Shown here: piece by piece, positions 17,579 through 25,362 of the stretch | Layout of the letters: each line of letters begins with the position of its first letter | How positions within the stretch are numbered: the first letter of the stretch is position 1 | From: Salinispora fenicalii | GTDB taxonomy: Bacteria; Actinomycetota; Actinomycetes; Mycobacteriales; Micromonosporaceae | DNA length: 64,000 nucleotides | NCBI RefSeq assembly: GCF_000514815.1 | Contig: NZ_AZWQ01000020.1 | Span: 74,500 to 138,499 of the forward strand | Direction: 5' to 3' | The notes under the pieces: model-generated | The model's input: only the letters and a program-made list of their open reading frames with translations | The model's database searches: none | Told to the model about the DNA's origin: nothing | Translations under genes and position numbers: made by a program

Positions 17579-18250
17579 TCATGGCAGGCGCACCACCGTG
17601 TCGCCCGCGTCGGTCTCGACCCGGACCTCGGTGATCTTCGGGCCCGCGTCGTCCTGGACCGCTACCGCGAGCCCCGCCACGCCGGGCCACCGTGGAGCCC
17701 AGGCTCGCTCCGGTGCCGGGCCCGTCACCAGACCCGCGAGCGCGGTCGGCCGCACCCGGTGCCCGGCTGCCCGTAGGTCACCCGCTACCCGCTCCGCTCG
17801 ATCCGCGGGGTTGCCGTAGCTCAGGAAGAACGGCAGCACCTGGCTTCGCCACGACAGGTCGAAGGCGGCCTCCGCCCACGGCACCCGCTGGCCGTCGGCG
17901 CGTACCGACTCGCCCCGCAGCAGGCCGGGGTCGGTGCCGGTGACCTGTTCCACCTGCTGCGCGGTGGCGGCGATGTCGTCGGTGAGCACCGCCCAGTTGA
18001 GGAAGGTTGGACCGTCCGCGGTCCGCTCCAGGAAGGCCCGGCCGAAGTCGGTGCTGCCCAGTTCCCGCTCATCGTCGGTGACGAGAAGCTCCAGATACTG
18101 GACGTCGGGGGTGTCGAACGGCACGACCCAACTCGCGGTGCCGTCCGGGTTCGGGCTGCCGTCGGTGATCCCGAAGCCGTGCCGCTCCCACAGCAACTCC
18201 CGTAGCGGTTCGATCGTGCGGGCCCCGAGAATCACGTGATCGATGCGCAT
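17579..18250 (-). CDS. VOC (glyoxalase-like) family protein
   Basis: A 223-aa protein starting 'MRIDHVILGARTIEPL', the typical first beta strand of a VOC/glyoxalase-3 module. A second weaker half is suggested by 'LPFFLSYGN' and the C-terminal 'GVAGLAVAVQD'. The ATG at 18250 overlaps the TGA of the upstream FAD oxidoreductase (TGATG), so the genes are translationally coupled; the open frame extends 11 codons upstream but that would increase the overlap. VOC proteins may be metal enzymes, binding or self-resistance proteins; which applies here is unknown. It is the last gene of the long lym operon. Confidence 0.72.
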   Translation of the reverse strand: MRIDHVILGARTIEPLRELLWERHGFGITDGSPNPDGTASWVVPFDTPDVQYLELLVTDDERELGSTDFGRAFLERTADGPTFLNWAVLTDDIAATAQQVEQVTGTDPGLLRGESVRADGQRVPWAEAAFDLSWRSQVLPFFLSYGNPADRAERVAGDLRAAGHRVRPTALAGLVTGPAPERAWAPRWPGVAGLAVAVQDDAGPKITEVRVETDAGDTVVRLP

Positions 18251-19359
18251 CACGCGGCACCTCCCTGTGCCTGCGTCGGGCACATGCGGTATGGCAGGGC
18301 GTCCCAGTCGTCGCCGAGTAGCCCGGCCGCCATCCCCTTGGCGGTGGTGCGGGCCGAGAGCAGCCCATGACCGGCGTGTCCGGCCGAGATGAAAATCCGA
18401 TCCTGACCCGGCAGTGCCCCGGCCAACGGCCGACCCGTGTCGGAGACCGGCCGCAGCCCCGCCCGCAGCTCCACGGGAACCGAGGCGGCGAGGCTGGGCA
18501 TGGCGGTGGTGGCGAACCGCAGCAGCGCCCCGACGCCCTGCGTGGTGACGTGATCGGCGAAACCGGCATCCTCCTCGGTGGCGCCGACGAGGATGTCATC
18601 GCCGACACCCGGGGCGAGGTAGTAGGCGGAGGAGAGGATGCTGGTCAACTTCTCGTCGCTGCGCAACACCACCATCTGACCGCGTTGCGGCCGGATCCCG
18701 GTGGACTCGGCCAGCCCGGTGCCGGAGCTCCACGCGCCAGCGGCGATCACCACCCGGTCGGCGTGCAGTGTCGCGTGGTCCGTACGAATCGCCACCTGGT
18801 GCCCGTCCGCACGCACCTCGCGTACCCGGCACTCCTGTCGCCAGTCGACCCCCTGTTCGCGGCAGCGGCCGCGGACCGCGGCCAGATACCGCCGTCCGTC
18901 GATCATGAGCCCGCCCTCGGCGTGCAGGTAGTGTCGGCTGGTGGGGAGCTTCAGGCCGGTCGCGACAGCGGCGAGGTCGTCGCCGCTGACCCGCGCCCCG
19001 GCCCCCGCCTCCGTCAACAGGTGGCCGTAGGTTTCGATGTCCTGCTCGCGCAGGGCGCGCAGAATCGGCCGTCCCACGCTGAAGGTGCCGAACTCCGGCT
19101 CCAGACGGGCCACGTCCGCGTCCAGGTCCAGCTTCGCGCTGCGCAGCCAGGAGTAGAACTCGTGGTCGTCCAGGTAGCGCAGGGAGGGCACCGCCACCCC
19201 GGCCGCGCGATGGGTCGCGTGTCCGGGCTCGGCGCCGGCGTCCAGCACCCGGACCGAGGCGCCCTGGCTGCTCAACTCCTCCGCCAGGCACGCACCGACT
19301 ATTCCGCCGCCGACGATGGCGAAGTCAGGAGTTGACGGTAACGACTGCATGTCCGGCAC
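18250..19359 (-). CDS. FAD-dependent oxidoreductase (D-amino-acid/glycine oxidase family)
   Basis: A 369-aa flavoprotein. The N-terminal Rossmann motif is 'FAIVGGGIVGACLAEEL' (about 13-29), followed by 'VRVLDAG'. The second FAD contact 'RVVIAAGAWSSG' and the C-terminal 'RPVSDTGRPLAGAL...IFISAGHAGHGLLSA' are typical of the DAO family. Such enzymes oxidise C-N bonds of amines or amino acids with release of H2O2. In this cluster it may oxidise the tryptophan-derived unit to the aromatic pyrroloquinoline. The start could be ATG 19359 or the Met at codon 4 (19350); both overlap the TldE-like gene by 26-35 nt. Confidence 0.85.
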   Translation of the reverse strand: MPDMQSLPSTPDFAIVGGGIVGACLAEELSSQGASVRVLDAGAEPGHATHRAAGVAVPSLRYLDDHEFYSWLRSAKLDLDADVARLEPEFGTFSVGRPILRALREQDIETYGHLLTEAGAGARVSGDDLAAVATGLKLPTSRHYLHAEGGLMIDGRRYLAAVRGRCREQGVDWRQECRVREVRADGHQVAIRTDHATLHADRVVIAAGAWSSGTGLAESTGIRPQRGQMVVLRSDEKLTSILSSAYYLAPGVGDDILVGATEEDAGFADHVTTQGVGALLRFATTAMPSLAASVPVELRAGLRPVSDTGRPLAGALPGQDRIFISAGHAGHGLLSARTTAKGMAAGLLGDDWDALPYRMCPTQAQGGAA

Positions 19360-20401
19360 CTTCCAGTTCGGCTGCGCTGGCGAGTACCAGCGAGCGGGTG
19401 GTCACGTCGCTGTCGCTGTAGACAGCCGTTCGGGGGCCCGTCAGACCGCGGGCATGACGGAGTAGGTGGATGGGCTTGCCGTGCAGCACGATCACGAAGG
19501 TCTCCTCGGGGTGGTCCACCGGTCGGGCCACACAGTGGACCCGGATCGTGCCGTCGCCGTGGTAGCGCTGGAGCCCTTCGACACACCACTGCAGCTCGAT
19601 GGCGTTCGGGGGTGCTATCGCCTCGGGCCCGTCGAGCTCGAGCCGGACGATCGGGGGCGGACCGCAGGCGGCGGTGTCGTGATCCCAGACCGCCCGGCCC
19701 GGCGGCACACCGTCGCGCCACTGCCCGGGGGGACAGATCCGGCCGGCGTCCACCAGCGTGCTGGCCGTGGCGGATTCACCGAGGTCGTCCCGGTCGTACC
19801 CGGCCGGCACCACGGGGAGATCCCGGATGGTCAGCGCGGGTAGTACCCGGCGCCCGGCGAGTTGCGCCGCGGTCTGCCGGCCCTTGCGCGAGGAGAGGGA
19901 GAACGCCGTGCCGGCCACGAGCACGGCCGCGGGCGCGGGGCGCAGGATGAGCGGGCGATCCCGCCAGCCCGCCGGCGGTTCGGCGGCTGGCGGGTGCGCC
20001 AGCACCGCCAGGTCCTGCCCCGCGACGGCCGACACCAACTCCAGCGGTGTGCCATGACCGGCGGTGCCGAGTACGACGGGCCCGGCCGCGGTCTCGACCC
20101 GGAGCAGCAGGTCGCTGCGACCCGAGACCGGCAGGTCGTTGTCGGCTCGCCACTCGTGGACCGTGGCGACGGCGCTCTGTAACCCGTCGAGGGCACCGCC
20201 GATCCGAGCGGTGGCGTCGGTGAGCAGCAGCGCTACGTTCTTGGCCGCCGTGTCGGTAGCGGATCCACCCACCCGCTCCGAGCCGAGGACCCGTCCGGAG
20301 TCGTCCCGGTGTAGCTGCACGAGGTCCAGCGACACGGTCAGCCGAGGGCCAGCGGAGGTGGGGGTGAGTAGCCCGGAGGCGCGTAGCCGAAGCTCAGGCA
20401 T
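19325..20401 (-). CDS. TldE/PmbA-like partner of TldD
   Basis: A 358-aa protein of the TldD/PmbA (gyrase-modulator) family, the partner that lacks the zinc-binding HExxxH motif. Start ATG 20401 (MPELRLRAS) overlaps the tldD stop by 8 nt; a longer open frame exists but would run into tldD. Family features are the N-terminal 'VSLDLVQLHRDDSG' strand region and the C-terminal 'RSLVLASAAELEGAG'. In E. coli TldD and TldE form one protease that processes microcin B17 and CcdA, and such pairs occur in several RiPP clusters. Here the pair probably cleaves the scaffold peptide. It is shorter than E. coli TldE (about 450 aa). Confidence 0.75.
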   Translation of the reverse strand: MPELRLRASGLLTPTSAGPRLTVSLDLVQLHRDDSGRVLGSERVGGSATDTAAKNVALLLTDATARIGGALDGLQSAVATVHEWRADNDLPVSGRSDLLLRVETAAGPVVLGTAGHGTPLELVSAVAGQDLAVLAHPPAAEPPAGWRDRPLILRPAPAAVLVAGTAFSLSSRKGRQTAAQLAGRRVLPALTIRDLPVVPAGYDRDDLGESATASTLVDAGRICPPGQWRDGVPPGRAVWDHDTAACGPPPIVRLELDGPEAIAPPNAIELQWCVEGLQRYHGDGTIRVHCVARPVDHPEETFVIVLHGKPIHLLRHARGLTGPRTAVYSDSDVTTRSLVLASAAELEGAGHAVVTVNS

Positions 20402-21653
20402 GGCGCACCGTCCGCATCCCGACCGATCCGGCGGGGAGCCGGAGGCCCGCGTTGGCGAAGGAGACCAGGACCGGATACTGCCCAAGCTTGCCGCAGCCAC
20501 CGGTGGCCCGGAGATACCCGGCGACCTGGTGTGCGTACGGCCGGATGCGTGCCAGCGCCCGCGCGCCGTCGCCGATGATGCGGAGGGGGCCGAGCCGGGC
20601 GGTGGTGCCGTCGGCCCGGTGCAGTACGGAGATCGGCGCGTGGAAGACGAACGCGCCCGAGGCGATATTCATCATCTCCAGCCGCAGCCCGCGGGGAGCG
20701 ATCCAGTCCCCGGCCGGCTCCTCGACCTCGACGCCGGGCTCCAGCACCGCCGCGGTGTGCGTCATTCGGGGGATCGCGGGGTGTCGGTAGTTCTGCCGGC
20801 GCCCGTGGCCGGTCCTGGTGGTGTTCAGGCGCTGGGCCAGGGCCAGATCGTTCATCGGCCGGCCAACCATGCCCCGGTCGATCAAGCGGGTGGTCACCGA
20901 GTCGGCTCCCTCGTCGTCGAAGGCGCTCCGATAGCCGCCGGCGGCGAGGTGACCGCCGTCGAGGATGGACAGCCAGGGTGGGGCAACCCGTTGCCCGAGC
21001 TGCTGGCCCAGGTAGCTGGTGCCGGAGGCGACGACGTCGGCCTCCATCGGGTGCCCGACGAGCTCGTGGAAGAACGCCCCGGCGAACCCCGGCAGCAGGA
21101 CGAGGTCCGCGTTCGCGGGTAGCTCCTCGGCCAGCGGCAGACCGAGCCGACCCCGCATCTGGGTGGCCGTCTGCCTCGCCGCCCGTGCCAGCGTGTCGGG
21201 ATCGTCGGTCGGATTCCACCGAACCGACTGGGTGTGCCGGGTGCCGTCGTCGCCGGTCAAGGTGAGCAGCAGCGTCGCGACGAAGCGGTGGGTGGTGCGG
21301 ACCTGGTCCGGGTCTCCGGCCGCGACGTGCTGCTCCGCGACGCCGAGAACGAGCTCGGCGTCGGTCTCGGCGGCGATTGCGGTGAGCAGCGCGCGGTGCT
21401 GCGCCGTCACCTCGAACACCGGTCGGCCCTGAACCTCGCGCAGGACGTCGGCGGCCGGCGCGGTCGGCCCGGCGCAACCGGTCCCGAGCAGCGCGTCGCC
21501 GTCGGCGAACCGGTGTTCGGTGCAGCCGTCGCCGAGGTGCCGCTCCACACTCATCCCCCGGACGGCCGAGCGTTGGATCGGGAATGAGCCGTCCGGTCGT
21601 ACGTCAACCCGTAGCCGTAGGGAGTGCTCGCTGAACCAGATCGTCGGCGTCAT
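20394..21653 (-). CDS. TldD-like zinc metallopeptidase
   Basis: A 419-aa protein with the TldD zinc motif HExxxH intact: 'FFHELVGHPMEAD', His196, Glu197 and His201. ATG 21653 overlaps the TGA of the upstream LanB-like gene (ATGA). With the next gene it forms a TldD/TldE pair. These heterodimers thread unfolded peptides into a closed cavity and cut them, which suits release of a modified C-terminal residue from a scaffold or recycling of the leader. The motif makes it likely to be catalytically active; the exact cleavage is inferred. Confidence 0.85.
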   Translation of the reverse strand: MTPTIWFSEHSLRLRVDVRPDGSFPIQRSAVRGMSVERHLGDGCTEHRFADGDALLGTGCAGPTAPAADVLREVQGRPVFEVTAQHRALLTAIAAETDAELVLGVAEQHVAAGDPDQVRTTHRFVATLLLTLTGDDGTRHTQSVRWNPTDDPDTLARAARQTATQMRGRLGLPLAEELPANADLVLLPGFAGAFFHELVGHPMEADVVASGTSYLGQQLGQRVAPPWLSILDGGHLAAGGYRSAFDDEGADSVTTRLIDRGMVGRPMNDLALAQRLNTTRTGHGRRQNYRHPAIPRMTHTAAVLEPGVEVEEPAGDWIAPRGLRLEMMNIASGAFVFHAPISVLHRADGTTARLGPLRIIGDGARALARIRPYAHQVAGYLRATGGCGKLGQYPVLVSFANAGLRLPAGSVGMRTVRHA

Positions 21654-23899
21654 GCTTGCCCGCCTTCGCCGACGACCTGCATCCGCAGCTCGCTGGTGTA
21701 GCGCCGTCCCTCGGCGTCGCGGAGCCACAGCCCGTCCGGTCCCGGTGCCATCCGCTCCACGTCGATCTCGTCGCAGCCCCGGGTGATGTGGTTGACCAGG
21801 TCGGCTGCGAGTGGGGAGGCGAGATCGATCAGGTACGGCTTGCGTTCGTGGGCGCTGCGGCCGAAGAGGAACCGGACGTTGGTGTCGCGGGCGAGCCGAC
21901 GCAGCCCGAGGAACCGGGTGTGCGGCTCCGCCGCCGCCAAGGTCTGGGTCGGTACCCGCCAGCGGGCGCGTTGCAGGGTCACCGCCCCCAGCACGACCTC
22001 GGGCAGCGCGCCGCCGGTGGCGGTACGGAAGGTGGGGTGCAGGACCTGCGGGTGCGACAGCGCGGCGATGGGCGCGTACTTGACGAAGTCGCTGAGCGGG
22101 ACGTACGCGGTGACGATGCGACCGTCCGGATCCCGGAGGGTGACCGTATCGGAGGTGATGGAGACCTGGAGGTCTTCGGGTTTGAGTAGGTCCGCTCGGC
22201 CCTCGTCGGTCCAGGAGAGCGGACGCATCGCGACCTCCCGGCCGGGGAACCGGTAGTAGCCCTTGTTCCGACGACCGAGGTCGAGACCGACCAGGTCGCT
22301 AGCCCGGCGGGCGACCCACTCGGCGGCGGCTGCGCCGAACCGTCGCGGATCCGGATGCATGGTGGCGAGCCAGCTGTCGACCAACAGGTGGTGGTGGGCG
22401 CGGGACAACACCAACGGCGCCTCGTCCAGCCCCGCCGCGTCCGTCGCGGCAGGGCAGAGGTCGATGACGGCGTACCGGTCGCCGTCGAGGGCGTCGGCCT
22501 GGCCGATGAGCTGGGCCAGTTCGGACCGCCAGGCCTCACCGGGGTAGCTGGGCGCGTAGGTCGCCTGGTAGGTGCTGGTGGAGTCGGACTGGTCCGTGGC
22601 GGCCCGGGTCGCGTACTCGAGGAGGTTCAGCTCGACGTCCTGGCCGTTGCCGGCGAAGCTCTCCCGGACGGCCCCGGCCGCCGCGGCCTGGGTGGCTTGA
22701 CCGTGCGTGACGCAGGCCTCCAGGAGCGGGGTTAGCTGCTCCTCCCAGCGCCGAATCAGCTCGGCCCCGATGGTGAGGGCGAAGGGGGACGCGCACTCCT
22801 CGAAGAAGACCGCCCGGTCGGCGTACGCGGCGCCCGCGCCCCGGCGGGCCGGTTTGCCGGTGATCTCGGTGAACCGGGCCTCCACCGCGGCCACCGTGGT
22901 GACCTTGCGCTCCAGCGGCTGCTCGCCCAGCTCCGCCAGGAGCGCGGCGAAATCGTCGAGCCGGGCGAGCCATTGGTCTCGGGCGGGTGTGGCCGGTAGC
23001 GCGGCGAGTTGTTCACGCAGGGTCGTGAGGGGGTCCAGGTCGTAGTCGCCGCCGCCGAGTCCGATGGTGAGATGCTCGGTCGCCACCAGCTTCATCAGCG
23101 TCCGTACCACCTCGGCGGCGGGGCGGCCCGAACGGTGGATCAGCTGCCGCACGGTCGTGCCGCCCGGGAGTACCTGGGCCAGGATCGGCTCACCCGGATC
23201 GGCGCCGCGGCCGGTGCGGTGGAGTCGGAGGTGCGGCAGGATCGCGGAGTCCCGGGCGATGGCCAACGCCAGGGCCCGCGCCGCCCAGTGGGACAGAAAC
23301 ACCCGACGCGTACGGGGGACGTCTCGGCGGAGCTGGGCGTCGTCTCCGGGGCCCACCGTGCCGTACGCCATCGGGCCGAAGAAGCTGACAGTTTCGTTCT
23401 TGGCGCAGAATCGTTGCACGTAGGTGTACATCTGTCGGCGTACCCGCCGCCAGCGTGAGTTCAGTGCCCCCTGGTACGCCAGGAATGGTTGCAGCATGTT
23501 GCGATAGGCATCCGGGTTGGACAGGAAGACCGCCTCGGAGACCTGGGACGTGCCCAGCAGTTCCCGGAGTTCTTTGCCGACCTGCTCGTCCGCTTCCCGG
23601 TAGGCGCGGACGTACTGGGCCAGTGCCTCCCCCCAGGCATCGACCGCCGCCCGCCAGTCCGGCCCGGCGGCCCGGGGCAGCTGAGCGATCCGGCCGTGCA
23701 ACACGTCTGCCCGGATCCCAGCGGCTCGATCGCCGGCGAAGTGCGTCGCCACGCTGGCCAGGAGGACCTCCTCCCGCCGGACCACCTCGTCGGCCAGCTC
23801 CAACAGGTCGTCGGAGGCGCCCAGCTCCTCCAGCCAGTCGAACGGCATTCCCGCGTGGCGCACGATGAACTCGCGGCCAATGCGCCAGTTTCTTGTCAT
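21650..23899 (-). CDS. LanB-like peptide-modifying enzyme, candidate PEARL (copy 2)
   Basis: A 749-aa member, the shortest of the four. Motifs are 'VFLSNPDAYRNML' (about 124-136), 'KNETVSFFGPM' (about 167-177) and 'ERKPYLIDLASPL' near the C-terminus. It lacks the 'PxxLLRxxGFP' start seen in the other three, beginning instead with 'HAGMPFDWLEELG'. ATG 23899 forms an ATGA overlap with the upstream 488-aa gene, and GGAG lies 8 nt before it. Divergence from its paralogues suggests a distinct amino acid or a distinct reaction in the assembly order. Confidence 0.82.
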   Translation of the reverse strand: MTRNWRIGREFIVRHAGMPFDWLEELGASDDLLELADEVVRREEVLLASVATHFAGDRAAGIRADVLHGRIAQLPRAAGPDWRAAVDAWGEALAQYVRAYREADEQVGKELRELLGTSQVSEAVFLSNPDAYRNMLQPFLAYQGALNSRWRRVRRQMYTYVQRFCAKNETVSFFGPMAYGTVGPGDDAQLRRDVPRTRRVFLSHWAARALALAIARDSAILPHLRLHRTGRGADPGEPILAQVLPGGTTVRQLIHRSGRPAAEVVRTLMKLVATEHLTIGLGGGDYDLDPLTTLREQLAALPATPARDQWLARLDDFAALLAELGEQPLERKVTTVAAVEARFTEITGKPARRGAGAAYADRAVFFEECASPFALTIGAELIRRWEEQLTPLLEACVTHGQATQAAAAGAVRESFAGNGQDVELNLLEYATRAATDQSDSTSTYQATYAPSYPGEAWRSELAQLIGQADALDGDRYAVIDLCPAATDAAGLDEAPLVLSRAHHHLLVDSWLATMHPDPRRFGAAAAEWVARRASDLVGLDLGRRNKGYYRFPGREVAMRPLSWTDEGRADLLKPEDLQVSITSDTVTLRDPDGRIVTAYVPLSDFVKYAPIAALSHPQVLHPTFRTATGGALPEVVLGAVTLQRARWRVPTQTLAAAEPHTRFLGLRRLARDTNVRFLFGRSAHERKPYLIDLASPLAADLVNHITRGCDEIDVERMAPGPDGLWLRDAEGRRYTSELRMQVVGEGGQA

Positions 23900-25362
23900 T
23901 GTGGACTCCGGAGTGCTCCGGCCCGGACCAGCTGACCGGACAGTTTTGTACGGACCGTGTCACTGAGGTGCTGCCAGACGGCAGCGTCACCGTTCGCCAA
24001 CCGCCGTACGACGGGCGTCAGTCTCGGGTGCAGTCGAAACGCGCTACCTGTGCGTAGGTTCACCACGAAAGATCCGGGTCCGCGCTCATCTGGCCCTGCC
24101 CCGCTGGCCTCGACGACCGCGGCGGAGGGTTCCCAGGTGGCGGGGGGCTGGATTCCGGGAGCGAGCGCGCAGCAGGCGAGTCGACCGGGATACAGCTCGG
24201 TTTCGGCGCCGAACTCGGCGGTCAACGTGCTGGTGATGCGCTGCCGGTCGGCGTCGTCGAGCGAACCCGGCCCGTGAAAACGATCCCAGCGGGGGAGATC
24301 GTGCCGCGCTGCGTCCTGTCGGGTCAGCGGCACCCCACCCCACATTGTCGAGCTGCGCGGACCGGTCCGGCTGGTCAGCCGGAACGGGCTCAGACCCGCC
24401 AACCGGGGTCCGGGCCCGGAGCGCAGCCGCCGGGCGGCGGTCGTGGTCGCGTCGGCATCCAGCCCCGGGGCGCCGACCAGTAACTCGACGGCCAGCCGGT
24501 CATCGCCGACGAGCCGGCGTACCGTCTCCAGGTCGGTGTCGATGCCACTCACCCCCGCCACCGCCGACCAGGAGGAGAAGCGGGCCACGGTCAGCGCCAC
24601 CCCGCGGCAGTCCCGCCAGGCTCGGGCCGGCAGCAGCACAGCCTGTTCGGGGGCGAGCCAACCCGCCCAGGGCCGCCCCGGGTACCACTGGTGGGCATCG
24701 CGGATCCAGCGGATGTCTTCGCCCGCCGGGACCCACTCCCGCCGTAGGCGCCAGGACGGCGTCCAGTCCTCGATCTCGGCGCCGGCAAACGGTGCGAGCG
24801 CACGTAGCGCCTTCCGGTGTGCGGCGGCGAACCGCCCGCAGAGGGTGACTCGGTGCGGACCCAGCGCCACCGCCAACGCGGCGGCGGCCGGAAGCTGCTG
24901 GTCGGTTTCGACCAGCAGGTGCACCCGAGCCCCCGGTGCCCAGGCACGGGCCCGGTCGGCCTCCGGGGCGAACAGGGCGGTCCCGGTCGCGGCGGAAACC
25001 ACGTCGGCGCCCGACTCGGTGGTTCCGTTGACCAGCTCGACATCGTCCACGGCCAAGCGGATCGTCGGGTCCGCTTCGGCGGTCAGCCGCAGGGCCAGAC
25101 CCGTCGCCCGGAGCCGGCCCCAGTCGTAGCGCCCGCGGTCCAGGATCGTCGCGGCGGCCGCGGCGAAGAGTGCCTTGGTGGCCACCTCGGTCTCGGCCAC
25201 ACCGGACGTCGGCCGCGCCGAGGCCTTGGCCAACGCGCGCAGGCTCGCCGGAGCGCAGAGCCGGTCGAGGAATTCGGCGTTGGCGTCGAACAGCTCGTCC
25301 TCGGGCCCCAGGACCGGTTCGAGGCTCAGGTCGTACAGGGGTGGCAGGATCACCCGGCGCAT
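23896..25362 (-). CDS. Unrecognised 488-aa protein with PqqD-like C-terminal region
   Basis: Begins 'MRRVILPPLYDLSLEP' at ATG 25362; a GTG one codon upstream is also possible, and either overlaps the preceding stop. I do not recognise the full length. Residues about 140-200 ('VHLLVETDQQLP...GPHRVTLCGRF') look like a Rossmann-type domain. A middle part has strand-helix alternation ('LAVELLVGAPGLDADATT') like a TIM-barrel fragment, but no CxxxCxxC radical-SAM motif is present. The last 80 residues ('FVVNLRTGSAFRLHPRL...LVRAGAL') have the winged-helix pattern of PqqD-like RiPP recognition elements. It could therefore bring the scaffold peptide to the neighbouring enzymes; this is inference. Confidence 0.6.
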   Translation of the reverse strand: MRRVILPPLYDLSLEPVLGPEDELFDANAEFLDRLCAPASLRALAKASARPTSGVAETEVATKALFAAAAATILDRGRYDWGRLRATGLALRLTAEADPTIRLAVDDVELVNGTTESGADVVSAATGTALFAPEADRARAWAPGARVHLLVETDQQLPAAAALAVALGPHRVTLCGRFAAAHRKALRALAPFAGAEIEDWTPSWRLRREWVPAGEDIRWIRDAHQWYPGRPWAGWLAPEQAVLLPARAWRDCRGVALTVARFSSWSAVAGVSGIDTDLETVRRLVGDDRLAVELLVGAPGLDADATTTAARRLRSGPGPRLAGLSPFRLTSRTGPRSSTMWGGVPLTRQDAARHDLPRWDRFHGPGSLDDADRQRITSTLTAEFGAETELYPGRLACCALAPGIQPPATWEPSAAVVEASGAGPDERGPGSFVVNLRTGSAFRLHPRLTPVVRRLANGDAAVWQHLSDTVRTKLSGQLVRAGALRSPQ

